Shown one piece after another: positions 9,556 to 16,439 of a DNA stretch of 46,719 nt (the first letter of the stretch is position 1; every line of letters starts with the position of its first letter). The DNA is taken from positions 1 through 46,719 of the forward strand of contig CAMBFX010000005.1 of assembly GCA_945865695.1 (NCBI GenBank). Direction: 5' to 3'. The notes under the pieces are model-generated. The model saw nothing but the letters and a program-made list of their open reading frames with translations, searched no databases and was not told where the DNA came from. Made by a program: the position numbers and the translations under genes. This DNA is from Chryseobacterium gleum (lineage in GTDB: Bacteria > Bacteroidota > Bacteroidia > Flavobacteriales_D > UBA2798).

Positions 9556-9557
9556 GA

Positions 9558-9590
9558 TTTTAGTATTTAGTATTTAGTATTTAGACTTAA
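9558..9590 (+). repeat. 7-bp tandem repeat (TTTAGTA)n
   Basis: Three copies of a TTTAGTA unit follow the ispD stop, then TTTAGACTTAAGACTAAA, which is nearly palindromic. This is simple-sequence DNA with no gene. Confidence 0.6.
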
Positions 9591-9607
9591 GACTAAATAT
9601 CCGGAAA

Positions 9608-10204
9608 TTAATTAGATTTAAAACTATTCTGCAAATGATTCTTATACAATTTTCGATGCAACAAATACATCACCGTATCGAATGAAAATAAAAATCCACC
9701 TTGCATAATAATACTATTTCCATATCCTTTCAACCTATTTGGATCAGTAGAATGAGAGGCTCGGCTTTTCACAATGAATCCAGCACCGACATACGCCAAA
9801 TCCAACCAAGAATTCAATGAAAAAATTGTTAAATATTTTTTTGGATTATATTTATCCAATTTCAATTGAACTTTTCCTTTATAAATTCGATGAGAACGAA
9901 TAAAAGTTGGAATTCCGATAGCTAAATCAATTCCACTCCAAATTAAATTCATTTTATGAAAATGATATTCTTGTCCGGTTGTACGAGACAACTGATAACC
10001 GCTATACCCAACATTCGTAATTGCCCAAGAACTTAATCCAATAGCCCCATCTTTATTTAATCTTCCTTGTGTTTGGATGAAAGGCTGAGTAATCCAGATT
10101 TCTTGTGGGAAGATAGAGGCAAAAGGCAAGAGTGAAAAGGCAAAAGCGAGAAGAAATTGTTTAGTTTGTTGAATTAGTTTGGCTAGTTGAGTTAGTTGGC
10201 ACAT
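9608..10204 (-). CDS. Hypothetical membrane protein (DUF6992-like)
   Basis: 198 aa. Several hydrophobic stretches are visible: FLLAFAFSLLPFASIF near the N terminus (signal or first helix), LIWSGIDLAIGIPTFI, and IIMQGGFLFSFDTVMYLLH near the end. NxxWSGxDxAIG resembles DUF6992, a Bacteroidota family of unknown function, but I am unsure. The first residues LTQLAKLIQQTKQ come from a short repeated DNA stretch, so the true start may lie a few codons downstream. It lies alone between ispD and nadD. Confidence 0.6.
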   Translation of the reverse strand: MCQLTQLAKLIQQTKQFLLAFAFSLLPFASIFPQEIWITQPFIQTQGRLNKDGAIGLSSWAITNVGYSGYQLSRTTGQEYHFHKMNLIWSGIDLAIGIPTFIRSHRIYKGKVQLKLDKYNPKKYLTIFSLNSWLDLAYVGAGFIVKSRASHSTDPNRLKGYGNSIIMQGGFLFSFDTVMYLLHRKLYKNHLQNSFKSN

Positions 10205-10282
10205 GTTTTAAAAAGAAACTTTTTTATAAATGTAAATACAATTCAATTCTATGAAATCTTTATCAAATTTTTGTCTTTATCC

Positions 10283-10315
10283 GCGAAAATCTGTGAAATC
10301 CGCGGCAAAAAAATT
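10283..10315. repeat. Intergenic 'ATCCGCGAAAATCTGTGAAATCCGCGG' type repeat
   Basis: TATCCGCGAAAATCTGTG followed by AAATCCGCGGC is a phrase I know as a dispersed intergenic repeat in Bacteroidota. It contains CCGCG at both ends and no ORF. Confidence 0.45.
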
Positions 10316-10332
10316 ATTACCGAAGGCAATCA

Positions 10333-10941
10333 TCATCCTTCATAAAAATGCATTTCCTCAATATATTTATGCACTGGATCCGTCAATAAATATCTGACGT
10401 CTTTTTTTTCCTTAATTGCTTTTCTAATAAAACTCGAGGAAACTTTCATTACTGGTGCATCGCACATAATAACTTGTGAATGGTTGGCAAATCGATTATC
10501 CGGTTGATGTTCGCTTAATTCTTTTATTTCAGATTCGGTTAATACACGCGGATACACATATAATTTATGATGTTTCAAAATGTATTCGTGATTTTTCCAC
10601 TTGTGAAAAGTGCGCAAATTATCTTCACCCATGATTAATGAAAATTCATAATCGGGATACTTTTCTTTTAGATGCGCTAAAGTATTGGTGGTATAAGATG
10701 GTTTGGGTAATTTGAATTCGATATCACTAGCGACTAAATGCGGATTATCTTCAATCGCCACTCTTACCAATGATAAACGATGGTGATCGGCTAGTAAAGT
10801 ATTTTTTTCTTTTAGCGGATTTTGAGGAGTAACTATCAACCAAACTTTATCCAAATCGGTATAATCTGCCATGAAATTAGCTATGATGAGATGACCCACA
10901 TGCACTGGATTGAACGTGCCAAAATAGAGCCCGACTTTCAT
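10333..10941 (-). CDS. nadD: Nicotinate-nucleotide adenylyltransferase
   Basis: 202 aa nucleotidyltransferase. GTFNPVHVGHL carries the (H/T)xGH ATP-binding motif, LIMGEDNLRTFHKW is the conserved middle block, and VSSSFIRKAIKE is the C-terminal SxSxxR motif. It converts nicotinate mononucleotide and ATP to deamido-NAD. Its start overlaps the gmk stop as ATGA, so the two are cotranslated. Confidence 0.95.
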   Translation of the reverse strand: MKVGLYFGTFNPVHVGHLIIANFMADYTDLDKVWLIVTPQNPLKEKNTLLADHHRLSLVRVAIEDNPHLVASDIEFKLPKPSYTTNTLAHLKEKYPDYEFSLIMGEDNLRTFHKWKNHEYILKHHKLYVYPRVLTESEIKELSEHQPDNRFANHSQVIMCDAPVMKVSSSFIRKAIKEKKDVRYLLTDPVHKYIEEMHFYEG

Positions 10942-11519
10942 TTTTCAGCTTTTACTGTATGGAGAAAATTAGAAACAACATTTTCTGCTTCTAAACATGC
11001 TTTAACTAAATCATCATTCAATAAAACATAATCGAATTGAGTTGAATAGGCCATTTCTTTTTCCGCTTTACCTATTCTACGTGCAATACTTTCGGGAGTT
11101 TCGGTTTCGCGCATTTTCAATCTCGCTTCGAGATGAGCGATAGAAGGTGCTTTTACAAAAATAGAAAGTGCATTTTTACCAAAATATTTTTTAAGATTGA
11201 TTCCTCCGACCACATCTACATCAAAAATCACCTGTTTTCCTAAATCCCAAATACGTTCAATTTCTGATTTTAAAGTTCCGTAATAATTGTCTTTATATAC
11301 TTCTTCCCATTCGAGAAATTCATTGCGAATAATTTTCAATTTGAATTCTTCTATAGAAAAAAAATAATAATCTTCTCCATCCACTTCATTGTGTCGTATC
11401 GGACGACTACATGCAGAAACAGAAAACGCCAAGTTCAAATCACTTTTTACCAAGTGATGAACGATGGTGGTTTTACCAGCTCCAGAGGGTGCAGAGAATA
11501 TGATTGCTTTTCCTTTCAA
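10938..11519 (-). CDS. gmk: Guanylate kinase
   Basis: 193 aa. The P-loop is FSAPSGAGKTTI near residues 8-19. The GMP-binding block SACSRPIRHNEVDGEDYYF, then EFLEWEEVYKDNYYGT and VIFDVDVVGG follow, as in the family. It phosphorylates GMP to GDP. It comes after yicC in most Bacteroidota, but here a four-helix-bundle gene and repeats separate them. It is coupled to nadD by a 4-base overlap. Confidence 0.95.
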   Translation of the reverse strand: MKGKAIIFSAPSGAGKTTIVHHLVKSDLNLAFSVSACSRPIRHNEVDGEDYYFFSIEEFKLKIIRNEFLEWEEVYKDNYYGTLKSEIERIWDLGKQVIFDVDVVGGINLKKYFGKNALSIFVKAPSIAHLEARLKMRETETPESIARRIGKAEKEMAYSTQFDYVLLNDDLVKACLEAENVVSNFLHTVKAEK

Positions 11520-11520
11520 A

Positions 11521-11610
11521 CTATTTGTTGATTTATCGATTTGGTGATTTAATGATTTGAAGACATTTGTTCATTTGGAAATTTATTAATTTGGAGATTT
11601 AATGATTTTC
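11521..11610. repeat. Left flank repeat of the four-helix-bundle gene
   Basis: It holds two direct copies of TTGGnGATTTAATGATTT 50 bases apart, the second overlapping the end of the gene. The outer unit ATTTGTTGATTTATCGATTTGG is an imperfect inverted copy of the right flank (11991-12060). Confidence 0.6.
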
Positions 11611-11966
11611 GAAATTTTTAGATTTTCTTTTGCAGTTTTACGTGATGCAGAAAAAATCTTAAGTAATTCATTAGATTCATTAAGTAGTTCTTCACCTTGT
11701 TTTTGACTTACGATTTCGGAATCTATTAATAACTCCATCCAAAAAGCAGATTCATCAACTTCTTCTACAACTATACCTAATTTAGCAATAAATTCAGCCG
11801 TTGATCTCGCTCTTAAAGATGAGCGATAATTAGCAGCCACTGAAGTAGCACATCTTAAAAACTGTTTCCCAAGTATCCTAGCCTCTTCTGATTTTGGCAA
11901 AGACTGATAAAGCTTAATGGTTTTAAGCGCAAATTTTTTAGTTCGTATTTGTAAATCTTCCCTCAT
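11586..11966 (-). CDS. Four-helix-bundle protein (23S rRNA intervening-sequence / Avd-like family)
   Basis: 126 aa, almost all helical. It begins MREDLQIRTKKFALKTIKLY and has the family blocks EARILGKQFLRCATSVAANY and LGIVVEEVDESAFWMELL. The family is called S23 or 'four helix bundle protein'. It was first seen inside 23S rRNA insertions and is related to Avd of diversity-generating retroelements. A molecular role is not established. It interrupts the usual yicC-gmk neighbourhood and is flanked by inverted ATTTGTTGATTT-like repeats, which suggests a mobile or dispersed unit. Confidence 0.85.
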   Translation of the reverse strand: MREDLQIRTKKFALKTIKLYQSLPKSEEARILGKQFLRCATSVAANYRSSLRARSTAEFIAKLGIVVEEVDESAFWMELLIDSEIVSQKQGEELLNESNELLKIFSASRKTAKENLKISKIIKSPN

Positions 11967-11990
11967 AAATATAACCTTAGAATTTCCTAT

Positions 11991-12060
11991 TTCATTAAAT
12001 CAACAAATCTCCAATTCGTACTTGTCTTTATTTCATTAAATCGCCAAATCAACAAATCAT
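11991..12060. repeat. Right flank repeat of the four-helix-bundle gene
   Basis: It holds two copies of TTCATTAAATC followed by CCAAATC or AACAAATC. It is inverted relative to the left flank repeat at 11521-11556. Confidence 0.6.
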
Positions 12061-12062
12061 AC

Positions 12063-12938
12063 CTATAACACATTCAAAATTTGTTCCTTTATCTTCTCCA
12101 ATTCATCTTTCATTCTCACCACAATCTTTTGCATATCTGCTTGATTAGATTTCGAACCGAGCGTATTTATTTCTCTTCCGATTTCTTGTGTGATGAAACC
12201 TAATTTTCTACCTTGATTAATTTCTATATCCATTGTTTCATTGAAATAATCACAATGTGTTTTTAATCGTAATTTCTCTTCTGAAATATCCAATTTCTCC
12301 ATGTAATAAATCAATTCTTGCTCGAAACGATTTTTATCTACATTTTCATTTCCTGCAAAATCCGCTAATGATTTACTTATCCTTTCTCTGACTGTTTCCA
12401 TTCGAGAAAGCTCAAAAGGTTCTACTTGAGTCAATAAATCTAAAATCACATTTATTCTATCCGACACTTCCTTTTGTAATGTACTGCCTTCTGTTTGACG
12501 GAAATTATCAAATTTAGCAATGGCTTCTTTGGCAATATTCCAAACTTCTTTCCATTCGGTTTCATCTAATTCCTGACGTTCTGTTTTCATCACATCCGGC
12601 ATTCTCAAAACAGTATGAATTACTTCTTCGTTTAGATTTATTTGTAATTCGTTGGCTAGTTCTTTAATCTGATTAAAATAACCAATGGCAATATTTTTGT
12701 TGATTGTATTGCTTGAATCTTCGCCTTGTGTTTCACAATAGATAGAAAATTCAATTTTTCCACGATCAGTAAGTTTAGAAAGTTCATTACGCACTTGTAA
12801 TTCCTTTTCGCGATAAACACCTGGCATACGAACCGAAAGATCGAGTTGCTTGCTATTAAGCGATCTCATCTCTACAGTAAATTTTTTATTCCCGATATTC
12901 GCTATCGCCTTTCCGTATCCGGTCATTGATTTTATCAT
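12063..12938 (-). CDS. yicC: YicC-family endoribonuclease
   Basis: I use the internal ATG at 12938 because MIKSMTGYGKA is the invariant N terminus of the YicC family. The longer ORF start at 13013 adds a hydrophobic stretch read from an AAATG-rich tandem repeat. The product is 291 aa: an N-terminal YicC domain (RSLNSKQLDLSVRMP) and a C-terminal DUF1732 (EINTLGSKSNQADMQ). E. coli YicC is an endoribonuclease acting in small-RNA turnover. It lies between eamA and the four-helix-bundle gene in the leftward operon. Confidence 0.9.
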   Translation of the reverse strand: MIKSMTGYGKAIANIGNKKFTVEMRSLNSKQLDLSVRMPGVYREKELQVRNELSKLTDRGKIEFSIYCETQGEDSSNTINKNIAIGYFNQIKELANELQINLNEEVIHTVLRMPDVMKTERQELDETEWKEVWNIAKEAIAKFDNFRQTEGSTLQKEVSDRINVILDLLTQVEPFELSRMETVRERISKSLADFAGNENVDKNRFEQELIYYMEKLDISEEKLRLKTHCDYFNETMDIEINQGRKLGFITQEIGREINTLGSKSNQADMQKIVVRMKDELEKIKEQILNVL

Positions 12939-12951
12939 AGGGCAAAGGTAG

Positions 12952-12984
12952 GAAATGAAAAATGAAAAATGAAAAATTAAATAT
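12952..12984. repeat. Short tandem repeat (GAAAAAT)n
   Basis: AAATGAAAAATGAAAAATGA is a 7-bp repeat between eamA and yicC. It produces the false N-terminal extension of the yicC ORF. Confidence 0.6.
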
Positions 12985-13009
12985 AACTGAATGGCAGTAT
13001 GCCTAATTC

Positions 13010-13888
13010 TCACACTCGCGCTCTCTTACTAACCAACCATACTCCGGTAAAAATCAAGGCGGCTGCGAGCCATTTTATCCAAGTTAGTTCGTCTTTTCCA
13101 TAGGAAACAGCAACTAATGTGGCGATGATCGGTTGCAAATAAATATAGGCACTCACCACAGAGGGACTGATTCTTTTCAATGCATAAGTATTCAATAAAT
13201 AAGCCAAAAATGTGGTTCCTACGATTACAAAAATCACTGCCCAAATCATATTTGGCGTAAATAAATTCCAATTTACATCGGTGAATTCATTCCATCCAAA
13301 AGGAATCATGAAAGGTAATCCCATTAGAAAAACCCATTTCATCACCGTGATGGCATTGTATTTTTGCATCAATGGTTTTACTAAAACCAAAAATATTGCA
13401 TACGAAAGTGCATTAAGAAAAATACAAATATCTCCCCAAATATTTCCTTGTGCATCACCCATTTTTTTGAAAGTGATAAGAATAATTGCTCCGATTAATC
13501 CCAATAAAATTCCCGAAATTTTCCATTTGGTAATTTTCTCTCTTAAAATCCAAGCAGCAAAAATCACCACTAGAATCGGATTCACAATCATAATGATGGA
13601 CGCATTGATGGGAGATGTTAAACTCAATCCCAGAAAAAATAATCCTTGATTGATCACTACACCAGTTATCGCACAAAAAAATAAAATTTTGAAATCTTTT
13701 TTCTCAACTTTCTCGGGATAAAATAATCCCAAAGTCCAAATAAGAATGACCATTCCGATAATCCGCATTAATACAAACCCAAAGGGCCCAATAAATTCAG
13801 GTGTAAGATCTTTGGCAATGGTATAATTTAATCCGTAAATAACATTGACGATAATCAATGCAATATGTGCTCTTAAAATGTAGTTCAT
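13010..13888 (-). CDS. EamA-family (drug/metabolite superfamily) transporter
   Basis: 292 aa with about ten hydrophobic helices in two homologous EamA halves (about 8-137 and 150-288). Typical features are VIYGLNYTIAK at the start, a first half ending LLGLIGAIILITF and a second half with PIIATLVAVSYGKDEL. Family members are permeases for metabolites. The substrate cannot be told from sequence. It lies 5 bases after pth and just before yicC, so it is in the same transcript. Confidence 0.9.
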   Translation of the reverse strand: MNYILRAHIALIIVNVIYGLNYTIAKDLTPEFIGPFGFVLMRIIGMVILIWTLGLFYPEKVEKKDFKILFFCAITGVVINQGLFFLGLSLTSPINASIIMIVNPILVVIFAAWILREKITKWKISGILLGLIGAIILITFKKMGDAQGNIWGDICIFLNALSYAIFLVLVKPLMQKYNAITVMKWVFLMGLPFMIPFGWNEFTDVNWNLFTPNMIWAVIFVIVGTTFLAYLLNTYALKRISPSVVSAYIYLQPIIATLVAVSYGKDELTWIKWLAAALIFTGVWLVSKRARV

Positions 13889-13893
13889 TTGAG

Positions 13894-14457
13894 TTAACGA
13901 TTATTAAAATCGTTCATGGTTCTTTGTAAACCAGCTGTAGTAAATCCTTTAATAATTTCGCCACATAATTCTATTCGGGGTTGTAGTGCTTTGTCTTCTT
14001 CTGGAGTCCATTTTCCCAATACATAATTGGATTGATGGCCTTTTGAAAACTCATCTCCAATTCCGAATCTTAATCTTGCATAATTTTGATGACCAAGCAC
14101 CGCAATGATATCTTTCAATCCGTTATGTCCACCATCACTTCCTGCAGGACGAATTCGAATTTTTCCAAATGGTAAAGCCAAATCATCTGTGATCACCAAC
14201 ATGTTTTCTACAGGAATGGAATGTTGTTGCAGCCAATAGTTAACTGCTTTTCCACTGAGATTCATAAATGTGGTGGGCTTCACAAGAACGATTGTTCTTC
14301 CTTTGAATTTCATTTCGGCTACATGTGCATGTCGGGCTTCTGTAAAAAAAATATTGGACGCCTTTGCGAGTGCGTCCAATACAGTAAATCCAATATTATG
14401 TCTTGTATTCTCGTAATCCGCTCCGATATTTCCTAAACCAACAATCAGAAACTTCAT
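13894..14457 (-). CDS. pth: Peptidyl-tRNA hydrolase
   Basis: 187 aa. The N terminus FLIVGLGNIGADYENTRHNIGF holds the catalytic histidine. KPTTFMNLSGKAV and DDLALPFGKIRIRP are family blocks, and SDGGHNGLKDI is the substrate-binding loop. It recycles peptidyl-tRNA released from stalled ribosomes. It lies 11 bases after rplY, a pairing conserved across bacteria. Confidence 0.95.
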   Translation of the reverse strand: MKFLIVGLGNIGADYENTRHNIGFTVLDALAKASNIFFTEARHAHVAEMKFKGRTIVLVKPTTFMNLSGKAVNYWLQQHSIPVENMLVITDDLALPFGKIRIRPAGSDGGHNGLKDIIAVLGHQNYARLRFGIGDEFSKGHQSNYVLGKWTPEEDKALQPRIELCGEIIKGFTTAGLQRTMNDFNNR

Positions 14458-14468
14458 ACGTCTATCAA

Positions 14469-15095
14469 TTATTTCTTAGCAGGAGCTTTTGCAGCAGCGG
14501 CAGCAGGAGCAGCAGCGGCAACTGGAGCAGCAGCTTTAGGCTCTTCAACAACGTTACGTGTAATTTTCACTGCAGCAACTACAGCATTTGCTTCTTCCAA
14601 GAAAGTTAATCCATCAATTTTCATGTCTTTGATACGGATATCGCTTCCAATTTCTAAATGATCACATGCCAAGGTAATATTTGCTGGCATTTTGCTGATA
14701 TCTCCACGCACAGTTAATTTACGGAAATTCTGTAATAATTTTCCGCCTTTTTTCACACCTTCAGGCGCACCTGTCAATTTCAAAGGCAATTTTAATTTTA
14801 CTTCTTTTCCAGGAATTACTTGTAAAAAATCTACATGCGTTACTCTATCTGTTACTGGATGAAATTGGAGGTCTTGAATGATAGATGATATTTCTTTTCC
14901 ATCGATAGTTAATTTCACTTCATACACTTCCGGGCTCCAGATAATTTTTTTCAATTCTTTTTCAGTAGCGGTAAAAGATGTTTGTGTTTCTCCACCATAC
15001 AATACGCATGGCACATTTCCGGCTCTTCTGATGTCGGCCGCATCTTTTTTCCCTACGTTCGTTCTTAACGAACCGCTCAACGATACTTGTTTCAT
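14469..15095 (-). CDS. rplY: 50S ribosomal protein L25 / general stress protein Ctc
   Basis: 208 aa long-form L25 (TL5/Ctc type): an N-terminal 5S rRNA-binding L25 domain (about 1-90, SLSGSLRTNVGKKDAADIRRAGNVPCVLYGG) and a C-terminal beta domain (about 95-180). The tail is alanine/proline-rich and low-complexity (AAAPVAAAAPAAAA), which is usual in Bacteroidota. Its place after prs and before pth is the standard order. Confidence 0.95.
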   Translation of the reverse strand: MKQVSLSGSLRTNVGKKDAADIRRAGNVPCVLYGGETQTSFTATEKELKKIIWSPEVYEVKLTIDGKEISSIIQDLQFHPVTDRVTHVDFLQVIPGKEVKLKLPLKLTGAPEGVKKGGKLLQNFRKLTVRGDISKMPANITLACDHLEIGSDIRIKDMKIDGLTFLEEANAVVAAVKITRNVVEEPKAAAPVAAAAPAAAAAKAPAKK

Positions 15096-15123
15096 TTTAT
15101 TTAGATTTTAATTAATTACTTAT

Positions 15124-16059
15124 TTATTGTATGATGAAATGTGAACTAATCGATTCATAATTCTGAACACGATGAATCACATCTGCAAAAAGATTAGCCA
15201 CAGTTAAAACTTTTATTTTTTTACTTGCATGTTTCAACGGAATAGTATCTGTTACGATTAATTCTGTCAATGGAGAATTATCAATTTTCTCAATAGCATT
15301 TCCAGATAAAACAGCATGAGTACACATCGCACGAACCGATTTCGCTCCTTTGTCCATCATCAATCCGGCTGCTTTTACCAACGTTCCTCCCGTATCGATA
15401 ATATCGTCAATAAGAATTACATCACGTCCTTCTACATCACCAATCACGGTCATGTTTTCAATTACGTTTGCTTTTTTACGCGACTTATAACAGAATGCCA
15501 TTTCTGCATTTAGATATTTCGCATAAGCATTAGCACGTTTTGTTCCTCCAGTATCGGGAGAAGCTAAAACTAGATTGGGAGTATTTAAACTTTGGAGATA
15601 AGGAACAAAAATACTTGAAGCGAAAAGATGATCTACAGGAACCTCAAAAAATCCTTGTATTTGGTCGGCATGAAGATCCATGGTTACAATTCTATCAACT
15701 CCTGCGGCAGTTAAAAGATTAGCCACCAATTTTGCTCCAATAGAAACGCGAGGTTTGTCTTTTCTATCCTGACGAGCAAAACCAAAATAAGGAATAACCG
15801 CCACTACTCTACGAGCCGAAGCACGTTTTGCAGCATCCACTAACAATAAAAGTTCGAATAAATTATCAGCTGGCGGAACAGTAGATTGAATAATATATAC
15901 ATCCTGACCACGAACGGTTTCTTCTAAAGAGGGCTGAAACTCACCATCGGCAAATTCTCCAACCGCCACTTCTCCAAGTGTTTGGCCATATGATGCGGCA
16001 ATTCTAGTAGCCAAATCTTTGGTTACTCTACCTGCGAAGAATTTTGAACCGGTTGCCAT
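15124..16059 (-). CDS. prs: Ribose-phosphate pyrophosphokinase
   Basis: 311 aa. Blocks include VGEFADGEFQPSLEETVRG, FGFARQDRKDKPR, TMDLHADQIQGFF and the PRPP loop VILIDDIIDTGGTL. It makes PRPP from ribose 5-phosphate and ATP for nucleotide, NAD, His and Trp synthesis. It is the first gene of the leftward run prs-rplY-pth-eamA-yicC-gmk-nadD. The ATG at 16059 is supported by a consensus promoter 20 bases upstream. Confidence 0.95.
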   Translation of the reverse strand: MATGSKFFAGRVTKDLATRIAASYGQTLGEVAVGEFADGEFQPSLEETVRGQDVYIIQSTVPPADNLFELLLLVDAAKRASARRVVAVIPYFGFARQDRKDKPRVSIGAKLVANLLTAAGVDRIVTMDLHADQIQGFFEVPVDHLFASSIFVPYLQSLNTPNLVLASPDTGGTKRANAYAKYLNAEMAFCYKSRKKANVIENMTVIGDVEGRDVILIDDIIDTGGTLVKAAGLMMDKGAKSVRAMCTHAVLSGNAIEKIDNSPLTELIVTDTIPLKHASKKIKVLTVANLFADVIHRVQNYESISSHFIIQ

Positions 16060-16078
16060 AATTGATTTTTAAGGGGTG

Positions 16079-16109
16079 CAAATGTAGGTTTTTCATTGAG
16101 AAGGACAAA
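16079..16109 (-). promoter_or_regulatory. Bacteroidota consensus promoter for prs
   Basis: On the minus strand TTTG (16106-16109), 19 bases, then TACATTTG (16079-16086) matches the primary sigma consensus TTTG-N19-TAnnTTTG without a mismatch. The -7 box lies 20 bases before the prs ATG. Confidence 0.8.
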
Positions 16110-16266
16110 AGAATTAAGAAAGGAAAATATAGAAAAATGAAAATATTTTTTTGAGATTGGTGTAGAATAGATAAATTCGCAACCCGTTAAAATTGGAAAC
16201 AGTTCAAAGTTTAAGGATCAAGGTTTCCAAAAACTTTAAACATTCAACTTTAAACTAAATTCTTTC

Positions 16267-16316
16267 GCCCAGGTGGTGTTACCGATAGCTATCGGGAGGT
16301 AGACACGCAGACAGAG
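16267..16316 (+). pseudogene. Broken tRNA-Leu 5' part with an inserted palindrome
   Basis: GCCCAGGTGGTG and GGTAGACACGC match the acceptor, D-arm and following bases of tRNA-Leu, as in the intact gene 90 bases downstream. The D-loop is replaced by a segment holding the perfect 14-bp palindrome CCGATAGCTATCGG (16282-16295). After GACACGC the similarity stops, and no anticodon arm or 3' half is present. Confidence 0.6.
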
Positions 16317-16356
16317 TTTTTTAAGAGTGAAATAGTTCTTTTTTATGATTTTTTCT

Positions 16357-16439
16357 GCCCGGGTGGTGGAATGGTAGACACGCTGGTCTCAAACACCAGT
16401 GTCTTCACGGACATGTCGGTTCGAGTCCGACCCCGGGTA
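16357..16439 (+). tRNA. tRNA-Leu (anticodon CAA)
   Basis: Class II tRNA. The acceptor GCCCGGG pairs with CCCGGGT, the D-arm contains GGTAGAC, the anticodon stem is CTGGT/ACCAG with loop CTCAAAC (CAA, reads UUG), the long variable arm is TGTC...GGACA, and the T-arm is GTCGG TTCGAGT CCGAC. CCA is not encoded (CTA follows). The 3' half is also read as the last codons of the serine recombinase on the other strand, marking it as the island insertion site. Confidence 0.95.

Noticed and set aside
13212-13649. 145-aa ORF opposite eamA
   Set aside because: Shadow of the EamA membrane protein gene.
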